Shown piece by piece: positions 39,001-48,050 of a stretch of 64,000 nucleotides of DNA. The stretch comes from Microthrixaceae bacterium (GTDB taxonomy: Bacteria; Actinomycetota; Acidimicrobiia; Acidimicrobiales; Poriferisodalaceae). The notes beneath the pieces were generated by a model, which had not been told where the DNA came from, ran no database searches, and saw only the letters and a program-made list of their open reading frames with translations. The stretch covers positions 85,209 through 149,208 of the forward strand of contig WTFX01000012.1 of the NCBI GenBank assembly GCA_011523825.1, in the 5' to 3' direction. The translations under genes were made by a program, and so were the position numbers. Numbering within the stretch: the first letter of the stretch is position 1; the number at the start of each line of letters is the position of its first letter.

Positions 39001-39017
39001 AACGAGTCGTGCAATGA
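36003..39017 (+). CDS. dpdH: DpdH: large P-loop ATPase of the dpd restriction arm
   Basis: 1,004 residues starting at a GTG that shares GTGA with the dpdG stop. Walker A GGSGTGKSHLVRW is near residue 81, and VLFVEDLTVL near 310 is a likely Walker B. A Cys/His cluster CDACGHHDTC near 420 may bind zinc. The second half is mainly helical and may form a scaffold. The arrangement recalls large NTPases of multi-subunit defence complexes. It overlaps dpdI by 4 bases (ATGA), so the two products are probably made in fixed ratio. The name rests on order and size. Confidence 0.82.
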   Translation: MSDFVNYVCWSDAGVLASAPRDAASLEAGHFRAVHHPLRAKRGRLELGHGTDGVLVDEQEVTDALRSAIGPDGHLLIPVVGGSGTGKSHLVRWVYEQTRDTPGWETRYLAKNRTSIRRVVELVLEGMSGPVIDAAREALESAPAHSENEETLGQRLLDELALVVAEEPVFQSDADRRSAEMREKLRRELPDVLRDPVVRRRLMSADAVIPRLIGLARSGRRDDDGLDDAARVLESDLPLTFDDIGHASRGARKALLGLGNLPELRRAALEIINDALPRAVKRVFLSNSVDLIAVFRDIRRELRDQDRELVLFVEDLTVLHGVEREFLDAIVEPASSPDGDLCRLRVLFAITRGHFDSLDTVRTRCSDAYWLDSTYGTDGVDLEEALSFLGRYLNACRLDPQQMEREWGGRTNGTWPANACDACGHHDTCHESFGASNEGYGLYPLNRTAIDRMISSLSPQRFDPRQVVKAIIEKFLPLSKAELESASFPSRELMGDFNSSSTPVRPEVVHKLQREHGSEWERLDTLLRYWSEDREKIAGSTSTVFGLRPLGRHTAEVDKRRTPVDRNETRQDRTSPRAAISEIVDIRTRLKPDQLRAFDQLQSWVGQGHDLTLPVTNFLKTLIHRAVAEALDMSESPFNLGSDLLDEYFKRDSHIYIEGTQRSQADPADAIIRVQRDTETAVALAGLIVHQAKAQSDDPDDDQHRRALARYLEEWTRDVASALSQIASTEVPTAVEGLLIASLVCDDCEGTQQSHDYLSHMFRKPDTGLSAPNSTEWQSAVDQAEEVYSRMRRKVETHLGESRGRTGGIRALRTDRMLPYVDEVLARLNSGDLSSADASTDRFLRTVDRAIEKEWTFLCDHVRAAAPLLESDQSLDHQVDRIKELAEAAIRAGRFSGLGSMTDIETASGNLPTGTLSTLRDVADAESREYALTQRIQLLSGATPRKVAAASEFVKQATAMMNAIEADLDARAPNTNAADQLSLTVSSIEQELSKLLDAAQRVVQ

Positions 39018-39751
39018 ACTTCTATGAGCGGGCGAGTTCGCTGAAGCTGCGTCTAGAGACATCGCAGCGTGACGATCAGTCTCAGGATCTGCAGCAGGGG
39101 GCGACAGCGCTATTGAGGGACCTGTGCGCAAGGACCGCGTTCCTCGAGCAGATTGTCGGCCTGCAGGGCACTCTCGACCCCACAGAACGGCCCAAGTTGG
39201 ACGAAGCGCGCCTGCGCAAGACCGTAGGCGGCTTCAGATCGGCGCTCACTCAGTACAGCGCTGCAGCGGTGCAGCAGCAGGCGGCAGCGACACTGCGCGA
39301 CGTGACAGGGCGAATGGAAGATGGCCTTGCAAGGTGGGCGCATTCGAGGTGGCGGGCATCGTTTGACGACTTGTCGCGCATTGCCGATGACGAGGGCATG
39401 CGGTCTATGGTCGGACCTCCCGCCAAGGTGGCTCGAGCGAGAAAAATCGCGTCCCACCTTCGTCTCGCTATCGAGAAGAACCCGATACGCGATGTCGACG
39501 CAATTCAGAGGACGCTCGGAGTCGAAGGTCTCGGAGCGTGTGCGGCCAAAGTATGGGAACTTGGCGACGAATTGCGAGCGTTGGTTAACGAACTGCAACG
39601 AAGCCAGGCTGAGCTGCCACTCGAGGTGCAGCAGGTACTTGAACAGGCAGATCGCGACGCAGGCTTTTCTTTGGAAGACATGACGGAGGAGTTGCTGAAA
39701 GCGTTACGAGAGGCAGGCGTGCTGGGCGAGTTCGTCGTTCGGCGCAGATGA
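39014..39751 (+). CDS. dpdI: DpdI: helical protein of the dpd restriction arm
   Basis: 245 residues, charged and strongly helical, with likely coiled-coil stretches (for example the RNPIRD-to-VNELQRSQ region). No enzymatic motif is seen. It is joined to both neighbours by ATGA overlaps, which suggests a structural partner of DpdH or DpdJ. Salmonella dpdI contributes to restriction. I cannot name a fold. Confidence 0.75.
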   Translation: MNFYERASSLKLRLETSQRDDQSQDLQQGATALLRDLCARTAFLEQIVGLQGTLDPTERPKLDEARLRKTVGGFRSALTQYSAAAVQQQAAATLRDVTGRMEDGLARWAHSRWRASFDDLSRIADDEGMRSMVGPPAKVARARKIASHLRLAIEKNPIRDVDAIQRTLGVEGLGACAAKVWELGDELRALVNELQRSQAELPLEVQQVLEQADRDAGFSLEDMTEELLKALREAGVLGEFVVRRR

Positions 39752-42700
39752 TGACCCGCGATCGTCTGCTGGGCGTTCTCAGCGAACTGGAAGCCAGCGA
39801 GTTGCCGTTGCTGTCGTGGGGCGTTGCGAACGGTTCGTTTGCAGAAGACGAACTGCTCAACTTGCTGGAGAAACTCGATCCATCCGTCGACCCCGATGAA
39901 CTGCTGGAGGATTTGGAAGACGCTGGCCTGGTGTTCGGGCACGGGATGGCCCATCCGCGGTACCGGACGCGAATGGCGGAGACCGTGCGCTTGGCCGGCA
40001 GTTTGCGGCAGTGGTTTCACGGACGCGACTGGCGAAGCGCGCCCAGCCTCGTGTCGGACATGCGCTTCGTGTCGCGCGCCCGGTCGGTGCCCAGACGGGA
40101 GATCGATGCGGACAGTGCTGTGGGCCGACTGGCCGAGCGGCTTGCAGATGCTTGGCGTCCCGAGCACGAGCGAGCGATCCGGGCGATCTTGGGCACACGC
40201 AGCGCGTCGGTGTTTCAGCTGGAGGCGACCGAGGCGCTCTTGCAGCGCGCCGGGCGACGCGGGGGAACGTGCATAACAGCAGGGACCGGCGCGGGCAAGA
40301 CCTTGGCCTTCTATGCACCGGCGTTGGCGCATGTGGTCGCCAATCCCCTGCCCGCTGCCGTTCCGCGCATCGTTGCCATCTACCCCCGCGTGGAGTTACT
40401 GCGAGATCAGCTGCGAGCGTGCTTGGAAGCCGTCGATGCGCTCGATGACGCAGACGCGAAGCGAATACGCGTCGGCGTGCTCTACGGAGCAACGCCCGTC
40501 GACCGAGGCGATGTCCAGCACGACCGTCGACGACCGTGGCGCAGTCGCGACGGAATGCTGGTGGCGCCTTTCCTGAAGTGCCTCCAAGACGGCTGCGACG
40601 GCGACTTGACGTGGCCGGAGTCGGACCGAAAGGGCCACTTGCTGCGCTGTGTGAAGTGCTCCCGCGACCTGACGCGGCTGGTGTTCACTCGCGACGAACT
40701 TCAGTCACGGCCTCCCGAAATCCTGTTCACGACCACGGAGATGGCCAACCGAAACCTCGGCGACACCCGTCGTCGCAAGCTGTTCGTGGGCGATGGACGC
40801 CGCTCGCCCGACTTCGTGCTGCTCGACGAGATACACACCTACTCCGGTACCCACGGCGCCCAAGTCGGACACCTGATCCGACGGTGGCTTGCGGCGATGG
40901 AATCGCCGAGTCATGTCGTGGGCCTGTCCGCGACACTGGCCGACCCCGTCGGCTTCTTCTCCGAGCTCATCGGCGCCGAGACAGGCAACGTCCGCCTCGT
41001 GCGCCCAAGCGAGGACCAGATGCAGGAAGCGGGGCGCGAATACCTGCTGGCGCTGCGAGGCGACCCCGCATCGCAGACCGCGCTGCTGTCCACGACGATT
41101 CAGTTCACGATGCTGCTGCGACGGATGCTCGACCGCTCGCCCGGCCAGCCGAGCGGTGGCGCATTCGGCACGCGCATCTTCGTCTTCACCGACCATCTCG
41201 ATGTGGTCAATCGTCTGCATTCGCAGCTCTCCGATGCCGAAGGCTGGGCCGCAAACGGCATAGATCGCAAGCCCCGCCGCAGCTTGGCACTTCTGCGGTC
41301 GAGCGAGGGCGCCGACGGCGGCAGGTACGACGCAGGCCAGATGTGGTCGGCGGCTGAGAAACTCGAGACGCTCCAATCACCGGTTCGAGTAGGGCGGACC
41401 AGTTCGCAGGACGCCGGCGTCGACGACGAGAGTGATGTCGTGGTGGCCACAGCGTCGCTCGAAGTCGGCTTTGACGATCCCAAGGTTGGCGCAGTGATTC
41501 AGCACAAAGCGCCTCGCGACAGTGCGCAGTTCTTGCAACGTCGAGGACGGGCCGGGCGTGAGCCGTCGATGCGTCCCTGGACGGCGGTGGTGCTGTCTGA
41601 CTACGGGAGAGACCGTCTGGCCTTCGAGTCCTACGAAGCGCTGTTCGACCCTCGGCTGCGGCCGGTGCATCTGCCGCTGCGAAATCGGGTGATCCTCAAG
41701 ATGCAGGCCACTTGGTGGCTGCTGGACTACCTGTCGCTGAGATGCGGGGACGTGGCGGTCAGAAAGCTGCTGGAGAAGCGACCCACTGATGCTCAGGCTG
41801 AGCGGGCAGAGCGAGTCCTGCGCGAGGCACGCGATCTTTTGAGACCTGATCGGATTGAGCGGATGGGCAAGGAACTGGGTCGCGCCCTGCGGTTGGACGA
41901 TGGAGAGATACAAGCGGTGCTGTGGGATCACCCCCGCGCGATCGTGACCACAGTGCTGCCAACGATCATCAGGCGGCTCCAAGCAGTGCGCCACCCGACT
42001 GGCGACTCGCGCGGTTACTTGTGGCGTGACCCGATGAACGACTTCCTGCCGCAAGCGCTGTTCTCGAAGCTTCAGACGCCGGAAGTGCGGGTGCTGCGTT
42101 GTGACCAAGACGGACAGACCCACGATGTGGACACCGTGCCGATCGCGCAAGCGATGCGCGAGCATGCACCGGGCCGTGTGAGCTACCGGTACGCCTTGCG
42201 AGGCCGCCGCCAGCGTCTGTGGCTGAAGCCCCCTTCGCCATCCGCACCGTCGCTGCGGGTCGAAGACTTCTGCGAGGACTGGCTCGACATGGATCAAGCG
42301 CCGGGCGTCAAACATGTGATCGTGCAGCCGCGAGCGATCACTTTGGAGACGCCGGAGGGTCGCACACCTGACACTGCCTACGGACGCTGGGACTGGAAGG
42401 TCGCGTTCCAGCCCCGACGCAGTCCGGCCCTCATCGATATGCCGCACGGGGACCCGTGGGCACGGCACGTCGTGCAGATGGAGGCATTCACCCACCGTGG
42501 GCGCGCGCCGCTGACGGTCTGGCGGTATGGCTGCACGTTCGAAGTCGAGCGACGAGACGCGACCCAGACCGCCCCCACGAGGCACGCCGTCACCGTCAGC
42601 GGCGACGAAGCCGCGGTCGGCTTCGTCATGGAGGTGGATGGCGTACGACTACGGCTTCGGCTGCCGACGGAGGTACCGCACGGGGGCGACCCTGCTCTTG

Positions 42701-44139
42701 AGCGAGCGCTGCGCACTGCGTATTTCGAGCATGCGTTGTGTACTGACCCGGTCGTCGTCGCAGGGGTGCCGTCAGTCTTCTTGCGAAAGTGGCTGGCGCA
42801 GTTGGCGGTGTCGGCAGCGGTCACGGAGAGCGCGGGCGACACGCCGTCCGGGGTTCGGCAGTTACGCGCCGAACATCTCCGATCATCGATGGTTGAAGCG
42901 GCGCAGTCGGTGTTCAGCGCGGTGCATGTCCCAGAGTTGTCGGATTCCGATGAGGAAGCTGCCGCCAGCGGGTTGGGCGAAGTCGCAGACGATGTCGACA
43001 AGGTGCGGCGCCTCGTTGCTGATGTGGAATCGGCCCTCGACGATGGGCAAGTGCTGGAGTGTCTGTGCCAACACCTCGCGACGTTGCGCGAACCGGTGCC
43101 TGCGACCGCACTGGCATGGGTGCAGGGCCGATTCGCTTCCACGGTAGTCGCCGGGCTGATCGAGGCGATGCAGGCAACGTGCCCAGATCTCGATATGGAC
43201 GATCTGCGGCCTGATCTGGATGTCGAAGCAGGGCACGACGGCGAGCCGATAGCCGAGATCACCATCAGCGAGGACCAGCCTGGCGGCACCGGAGTCATCG
43301 AAGCGGTAGTCGACCGCATAAGCGAGGACCCGCGTAGTTTCTGGGCGCTCGTGTCGGGTGTCTTGGGGCCATGCGAGGGTGAGCGCGTGGATTCGAATCT
43401 GCGCCTCTTCCTGTCGCAGCGGGACGAGGGCGAGCATCGCGAGGAGATGCTCGGCGTGCGGTCCGCCGACAGTCTCCGGGAGGCGACGGCAGCGTGGGCA
43501 GGGCTGCGGTCGACGCTCTTCGCGCACGGCATCGACGTTGACCAGTCGACACTTGGTGCGCTGGCTACGCGGCTATTGCGTCCCGGCAGCGACGATGGGG
43601 TAGAGCGGCTGTGCCGCAGTCTTCTGGATCGGTGGGACCGCCTCGAAGCCGATCTCGGGATTGAGGTTGAACTGCGGGTGTTCGCATATGTGGCCGCCCA
43701 GCAGGATGACATTCGGTCGATGCTGGGCGCTATTGCCAACGGAAGCGTCGAGGGCGAGGACTGGGCTGTCGGTCAGTTGACGGGCTTGCTATGGCCGCGC
43801 AGCGGGCGGCTTCGATCCGCGAGCCTGGCGGCATACAGCCCGTACACCGATCTGCCCGCGACCGAGCGACTGCTCGTAGAGCACTCCGTCTTGGAAGCAC
43901 CGCCGATGGTCGACTTCGGCAGAGAGTCTTGGCGGGAACTGTTGGACGGTCACTTGCTTCGACTCGGCACAGCAGCAGTCAACTGCGCCGACGATCGGGA
44001 GGCGGCGCAGGCGGTCAGGGACCTGATGGCGGAGCCGACAGTTGTCGGAGTACTTGAGTTCTACCCGCGTGTCGTGGGCGTTGAGCGGTCGGCGGCCGGG
44101 GTGCGGCTGCAGGCGGATCTGCGAGAGGCCCAGCAATGA
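39748..44139 (+). CDS. dpdJ: DpdJ: very large DEAD/DEAH-box helicase of the dpd restriction arm
   Basis: 1,463 residues. Walker A GTGAGKTLAFYAP is near residue 179. A four-cysteine insertion (CLQDGC ... CVKC, about residues 275-310) lies between the ATP site and the DEIH box (LLDEIHTYSGTHGAQ, near 360). The second lobe has VATASLEVGFDDPKVG and QRRGRAGR near 590. The last roughly 700 residues carry no recognised domain. The layout is like other giant SF2 helicases in defence islands (the DrmA/Lhr type). It probably moves along or unwinds DNA lacking the modification. The ATGA junctions on both sides keep it in the operon. Confidence 0.88.
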   Translation: MMTRDRLLGVLSELEASELPLLSWGVANGSFAEDELLNLLEKLDPSVDPDELLEDLEDAGLVFGHGMAHPRYRTRMAETVRLAGSLRQWFHGRDWRSAPSLVSDMRFVSRARSVPRREIDADSAVGRLAERLADAWRPEHERAIRAILGTRSASVFQLEATEALLQRAGRRGGTCITAGTGAGKTLAFYAPALAHVVANPLPAAVPRIVAIYPRVELLRDQLRACLEAVDALDDADAKRIRVGVLYGATPVDRGDVQHDRRRPWRSRDGMLVAPFLKCLQDGCDGDLTWPESDRKGHLLRCVKCSRDLTRLVFTRDELQSRPPEILFTTTEMANRNLGDTRRRKLFVGDGRRSPDFVLLDEIHTYSGTHGAQVGHLIRRWLAAMESPSHVVGLSATLADPVGFFSELIGAETGNVRLVRPSEDQMQEAGREYLLALRGDPASQTALLSTTIQFTMLLRRMLDRSPGQPSGGAFGTRIFVFTDHLDVVNRLHSQLSDAEGWAANGIDRKPRRSLALLRSSEGADGGRYDAGQMWSAAEKLETLQSPVRVGRTSSQDAGVDDESDVVVATASLEVGFDDPKVGAVIQHKAPRDSAQFLQRRGRAGREPSMRPWTAVVLSDYGRDRLAFESYEALFDPRLRPVHLPLRNRVILKMQATWWLLDYLSLRCGDVAVRKLLEKRPTDAQAERAERVLREARDLLRPDRIERMGKELGRALRLDDGEIQAVLWDHPRAIVTTVLPTIIRRLQAVRHPTGDSRGYLWRDPMNDFLPQALFSKLQTPEVRVLRCDQDGQTHDVDTVPIAQAMREHAPGRVSYRYALRGRRQRLWLKPPSPSAPSLRVEDFCEDWLDMDQAPGVKHVIVQPRAITLETPEGRTPDTAYGRWDWKVAFQPRRSPALIDMPHGDPWARHVVQMEAFTHRGRAPLTVWRYGCTFEVERRDATQTAPTRHAVTVSGDEAAVGFVMEVDGVRLRLRLPTEVPHGGDPALERALRTAYFEHALCTDPVVVAGVPSVFLRKWLAQLAVSAAVTESAGDTPSGVRQLRAEHLRSSMVEAAQSVFSAVHVPELSDSDEEAAASGLGEVADDVDKVRRLVADVESALDDGQVLECLCQHLATLREPVPATALAWVQGRFASTVVAGLIEAMQATCPDLDMDDLRPDLDVEAGHDGEPIAEITISEDQPGGTGVIEAVVDRISEDPRSFWALVSGVLGPCEGERVDSNLRLFLSQRDEGEHREEMLGVRSADSLREATAAWAGLRSTLFAHGIDVDQSTLGALATRLLRPGSDDGVERLCRSLLDRWDRLEADLGIEVELRVFAYVAAQQDDIRSMLGAIANGSVEGEDWAVGQLTGLLWPRSGRLRSASLAAYSPYTDLPATERLLVEHSVLEAPPMVDFGRESWRELLDGHLLRLGTAAVNCADDREAAQAVRDLMAEPTVVGVLEFYPRVVGVERSAAGVRLQADLREAQQ

Positions 44140-44672
44140 CCGTTCGGGGATTGCGGACCGCTGCGTTTGCGTCGCGCGACGAACTGGCGGATGCGCTTGC
44201 AAGCCTGTTCGTGGCTGAACTGCTGGCGCCCAGCCAGCCCCTGTGGATCGTGACGCCATGGATTTCTGATGTCCGATTGCTTGACAACCGCTCTGGACGC
44301 TTCCGAGGACTGGTGCCGACGCTGGCCAAGAGATGGCTGCGACTGGGTGAGGTGCTCGAACTCCAAATGGCCCGTGGTGGCGGGGTCGTGGTGGCTTGTC
44401 GGCCTGACATGCACAACTCGACGTTTGTAGAGCAGCTACGCCGCCGGGCGACGAGCATTGGTGCCGAGCGCCGACTGCGAGTCTGCGAGTCGGCTGAGTT
44501 GCATGAGAAGGGGATACTGACGGACGAGGTTCTGCTGAGCGGTTCAATGAACCTCACCTACAACGGCTTGCGACGGCTTGAGGAGGCCGTGCAGTTCAAC
44601 CGTGATCCCGATGCTGTCGCCCGAGCACGCGCCGCCTACCAGCAGCGCTGGGGTGAGCCGGAATGGACTTGA
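44136..44672 (+). CDS. dpdK: DpdK: phospholipase D-like protein, candidate nuclease
   Basis: 178 residues with a single PLD-type HxK motif: H123-E-K125 in LHEKGILTDEVLLSGS, then MNLTYNG. PLD-fold nucleases need two such motifs, so a dimer is expected. This is the best candidate for the DNA-cutting component of the restriction arm. In Salmonella dpdK is linked to the restriction phenotype. It overlaps dpdJ by 4 and dpdD by 10 bases. Confidence 0.9.
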   Translation: MTVRGLRTAAFASRDELADALASLFVAELLAPSQPLWIVTPWISDVRLLDNRSGRFRGLVPTLAKRWLRLGEVLELQMARGGGVVVACRPDMHNSTFVEQLRRRATSIGAERRLRVCESAELHEKGILTDEVLLSGSMNLTYNGLRRLEEAVQFNRDPDAVARARAAYQQRWGEPEWT

Positions 44673-46822
44673 GCGACCTGGCTGACGATGTCAAGGCGTT
44701 CTACGGGCCGCACAACCAGGTGAACCTGGGTGAACTATCCGGTGAGTGGGCTGATCTGGTAAGCAGCCTCGGAGCGCGGTGGGCCACGCGGGCGCGGACA
44801 TTGCTGCCCGCGGTCGCTGGTGGAATGACCCGATGGTACGGATTCGCTCCCGACCAGCGTGAGGGCCGCCTGTTGGTCGAAGAAGTGGAAGCGTGGCTAG
44901 CGCCGCCAGTTGGCGCTCGGGCCCGCCGGGTTGAGGCGAGCGACGATGCCGTAGACGCCGCGGCACTCCGCGTCGCAGCAGATGGCGTGCTGTTGAGAAT
45001 TGACGTGGCGAAGGCATGGCGCGGCGACGCTCGGGCCAATGTTCGTTCGCTGCTCGGCGTGTGGCAGTCCGCGCCCGAGCGTGGGATGGATGTGCCGCGT
45101 CCTGTGGGACGGGTCTTGCGAGACTTCTATGCGGCGCTGGGCGCACGCGACCGGGTCGCTGCTCAGGCCGCAGTCGACGAGATCCGGTCGCGGGGCCTGC
45201 TCTCAGCTACCAACGTGAAGTTCTTGCGGGTCCAGTTCATTGGCACGCTTGGTTCCCCACAAGAGATGCGCGACGATCCGGAGTTGGCTGACATCGCAGC
45301 ATTTCGTCGGCCGCCTGCGGTCACAGGTCACTTGGCGACTGCCGCAGATGCGCTGTTCATCACCCCGATGCTGGGCGCCGGTAGTGCGGCGGAGGTGGCC
45401 TGGCGCGAAGTCGCTGTCCATGTCGAGAGCGTTTGGCCAAGGCTTGTCTCGCACCCGAGCCAAGTCGGCTCCGTCTCCGCCGCGCGTTGCTTGGCACTGT
45501 CAGAGTCATTGGCATCAGCGCCGCGGCATGCGGTGCATGCCGCGCTGGAGGCCGGGTGGTCCGCCGATCCCGTGGTTGCCGCCGTGCTGGATGGCCTTCG
45601 CAGCGACATGCCCGCACCGGTGCAAGCGACGATTGCGGATCTTTGCCAGCGGGGTGAATTCGATGCGGTGCTGGCTGTTGCTGAGGGACTGCCGCTGAGC
45701 GAAGCGGATGGGGTGCCGGTGCTGCTCGCCGCATCCGAACTCGGAGATACCAGGTCCGCGGCACGCGCGGTCGCACTGGTGGACGGAATGGACGACGCAG
45801 CTCGGCGGCATCTGCTCAGCCAAGCCGTAGCGCGACACCGGTACGACCAGTTGGTGGCGACGAACGACGGCCAGCAGGTACCACGCGATTGGCACGACTG
45901 GCTGACCGGCGACTGGCCTGATCGGCCTGATGTGCTGCGCGAATGGGCCGCTGGCTGGGATCGCGCGACTGTTCTGGACGGCGACCGAGCCGACGAGATG
46001 GCCTTGGCACTGGTGGATGCACTGGCCGGCGAACAGCGGGGCCGGACCCGCAACGGGCTTCCGACCTTGGTCGAGTGGCTCTGCGGTTCGGACGGCCTTC
46101 AGCCTAGAGATGTGGATCTGGCCGTCACCGTTCTGGATGTGATTCTCGAAGCAGACGGGGGGCGCAGTGAACGGCGGGTTGGGCTTCGCCTAGCGGAGGA
46201 GATTCTGAGTGCAGGATGTTCGACAAGCGAGTTTGGCGATGTGACGGAGTCGCTGCATAGGACGCTGTCGGGCCTCGGGAGCCGCGAAGCCGACTGGCTG
46301 ATCGAGATGTTGGACATCCTGCTCTTTTCGGCCGTGCCCGACGAACAGCCGCGGCAGAAGCTGTTGGCAGCAGCGCACGGAACCGCCGTGCTGTGGCTTG
46401 AGTGGCTGACGGCGACTCAGGCGACGCTGCTGAACAAACTGTTCGTCGAAGCGGAACTGGACTTCCCTGTGCCGCCGCTTGACATCGAGGACGGCGATAG
46501 CCGCCGTCGACAGCGTCCATTCCGCCGCATCGGCATCTACTCATTGGCAGAGTCTGCGGCGAGGCGAGCGCGTCTGTGGATTGAGGAGCAGTGGCCGAGT
46601 GTCAACATCACGCTCGCGCACGACCTCGTCAACAGCGATCGACTCGAAGCCATGGCCCACAGCTGCGACGTTGTCGTGGTGCAAACCAGCCACGCGAAAC
46701 ATGCGGCTGTCGCGGCGCTGGAGGCCGCAGTAGGACCAGGTGGCGAGCTGCTGAGGGTGCACGGCCGGGGCGCGACATCGCTGGTGCGGGCGCTGCTTGA
46801 GCGGGCCTCTGACGCTGTTTGA
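44663..46822 (+). CDS. dpdD: DpdD: large conserved protein of the dpd restriction arm
   Basis: 719 residues, largely helical with repeated Asp/Ala/Leu-rich segments and no nuclease or ATPase motif that I can see. The C-terminal segment SCDVVVVQTSHAKHAAVAAL ends in GRGATSLVRAL, which looks like a Rossmann-like lobe. I assign DpdD by size and because it completes the set A-K; this is less certain than the other names. The start overlaps dpdK by 10 bases. It is the last gene of the operon and converges on the AAA ATPase gene across 45 bases with no clear terminator. Confidence 0.65.
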   Translation: MDLSDLADDVKAFYGPHNQVNLGELSGEWADLVSSLGARWATRARTLLPAVAGGMTRWYGFAPDQREGRLLVEEVEAWLAPPVGARARRVEASDDAVDAAALRVAADGVLLRIDVAKAWRGDARANVRSLLGVWQSAPERGMDVPRPVGRVLRDFYAALGARDRVAAQAAVDEIRSRGLLSATNVKFLRVQFIGTLGSPQEMRDDPELADIAAFRRPPAVTGHLATAADALFITPMLGAGSAAEVAWREVAVHVESVWPRLVSHPSQVGSVSAARCLALSESLASAPRHAVHAALEAGWSADPVVAAVLDGLRSDMPAPVQATIADLCQRGEFDAVLAVAEGLPLSEADGVPVLLAASELGDTRSAARAVALVDGMDDAARRHLLSQAVARHRYDQLVATNDGQQVPRDWHDWLTGDWPDRPDVLREWAAGWDRATVLDGDRADEMALALVDALAGEQRGRTRNGLPTLVEWLCGSDGLQPRDVDLAVTVLDVILEADGGRSERRVGLRLAEEILSAGCSTSEFGDVTESLHRTLSGLGSREADWLIEMLDILLFSAVPDEQPRQKLLAAAHGTAVLWLEWLTATQATLLNKLFVEAELDFPVPPLDIEDGDSRRRQRPFRRIGIYSLAESAARRARLWIEEQWPSVNITLAHDLVNSDRLEAMAHSCDVVVVQTSHAKHAAVAALEAAVGPGGELLRVHGRGATSLVRALLERASDAV

Positions 46823-46867
46823 ACAGTGCGCTGAAGCTGACTCCACGGTCTGCGTGTTTGCCGTGCT

Positions 46868-48040
46868 TCAAGCGGTCCAGCGCCGGATGAACTGGTCGAA
46901 CATCGGGACAGTGAAGTCGATGATGCCGTGGCGAGGCGAATAGCACAGGCCGCGCTTGATGAGCGCATCCCGATGGGGACCAACCTGGGTGGTGGCCTTG
47001 CCCATCGCTGCTGCGACCTTGCCGGACCCATAGGGGCCTGGCCCGAGAGAGCCCATCGCGGCGAGGTACGCGCGCTCAGCGTCGGTAGTTCGGCCGATGC
47101 GAACCCGGAAGAAGCCAGTGTCAAGTTCGTGAATGGCCACTGGCACGGCGGCCTCGACGTCCGCGACGGTGATGTGATCTGGACCCGCGGCGACATCCCA
47201 TGCTTGCTTGCCGAACTCTTGCAGGAAATAGGGGTAGCCGTGCGTCAGGTCGATGATGCGCTCGAGTGCGTCGGGCCGCCAGTGCACGCCTTCGTCTGCG
47301 GCAGGTGAGAGTAGTGCTTCGCGGGCTTCGCCCGCGGGCAGGCTGTCGATGACCGGGAAAGAGAAGAGACGCTCGGCGTACGACCTGGCTTCGCCGGCCA
47401 GCGACGGCAGCGACGGCAATCCGGCACCGGCGATCATGAAGGGAAGTTGGTCTTGGCTGACGCGGTGAAGACCCATGATGAGGGCTGTGAGCTCGTCTTG
47501 GCTGAGGTATTGGATCTCGTCGACGGTGAACAAGACGCCTGTGTCATGCGCCTGAGCGAACTCACCGAGCGCGGCGAAGAGGCCAGCCAGGTCGTCGTCG
47601 AGCGCTCCTGAATCGGCGAAACCTGGGATGGGATCGAAGCCGAGCGCGAGTTCGCCACCGTCGGGCAGGTTCCATCGCACCAAGAAAGAGCGCAGAATGC
47701 CCAAGGCCCGTCGAGCACGCTCCGCGGCGCGGCGGGCTGCCGACAGCCGCAGCAGAGCCTTGCGGACGAGCGTGGCCATGGACTCGACGAATCGTTGGCT
47801 CTCTGCGGCTTCGGTCGGCACGTGTGTCCAACCGTGGGCCTCGGCTGTCCGGCCGAACTCGCGCAGCAGCACGGTCTTGCCGACGCCCCGCAGCCCGGTG
47901 AGCATCAGGCTCTTCGCTGACCGTCTGATGGCCAGTCGTTGGACCGCAATGTCGATTGCGCCAAGATGAGCGTCACGTCCTACGAGAGCTGGAGGAGGGG
48001 ACCCGGCGCCCGGGCTGTACGGGTTGCGGACTGGATCCAT
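46868..48040 (-). CDS. AAA ATPase (AAA_16/ORC-like), right flank of the dpd island
   Basis: 390 residues. NPYSPGAGSP, LVGRDAHL, Walker A GLRGVGKTVLLREF, Walker B VLFTVDEIQYLS, and a C-terminal winged-helix-like segment (VAAAMGKATTQVGPHRDALI, then KRGLCYSPRHGIIDFTVP). It shares its layout with the ATPase at 24278-25582, so the dpd operon sits between two paralogues that both read leftward. It converges with dpdD. A near-perfect inverted repeat lies 10 bases upstream of the ATG. Such ATPases are common in actinobacteria, often alone, and their function is generally unknown. Autoregulation through the palindrome is a simple hypothesis. Confidence 0.85.
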   Translation of the reverse strand: MDPVRNPYSPGAGSPPPALVGRDAHLGAIDIAVQRLAIRRSAKSLMLTGLRGVGKTVLLREFGRTAEAHGWTHVPTEAAESQRFVESMATLVRKALLRLSAARRAAERARRALGILRSFLVRWNLPDGGELALGFDPIPGFADSGALDDDLAGLFAALGEFAQAHDTGVLFTVDEIQYLSQDELTALIMGLHRVSQDQLPFMIAGAGLPSLPSLAGEARSYAERLFSFPVIDSLPAGEAREALLSPAADEGVHWRPDALERIIDLTHGYPYFLQEFGKQAWDVAAGPDHITVADVEAAVPVAIHELDTGFFRVRIGRTTDAERAYLAAMGSLGPGPYGSGKVAAAMGKATTQVGPHRDALIKRGLCYSPRHGIIDFTVPMFDQFIRRWTA

Positions 48041-48050
48041 GCTCCGAATA

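Larger units (their letters stand above)
25930..46822 (+). other. Complete dpd 7-deazaguanine DNA modification/restriction operon
   Basis: Eleven consecutive plus-strand genes in order C-like, A, B, E, F, G, H, I, J, K, D. All junctions overlap by 1-10 bases except B/E (56-base gap) and F/G (11 bases). Known biology: A and B insert preQ0, C makes the amide form, and the other genes act in restriction of DNA lacking the mark. The preQ0 pathway (folE, queD, queE, queC) is not in the window. Confidence 0.88.
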
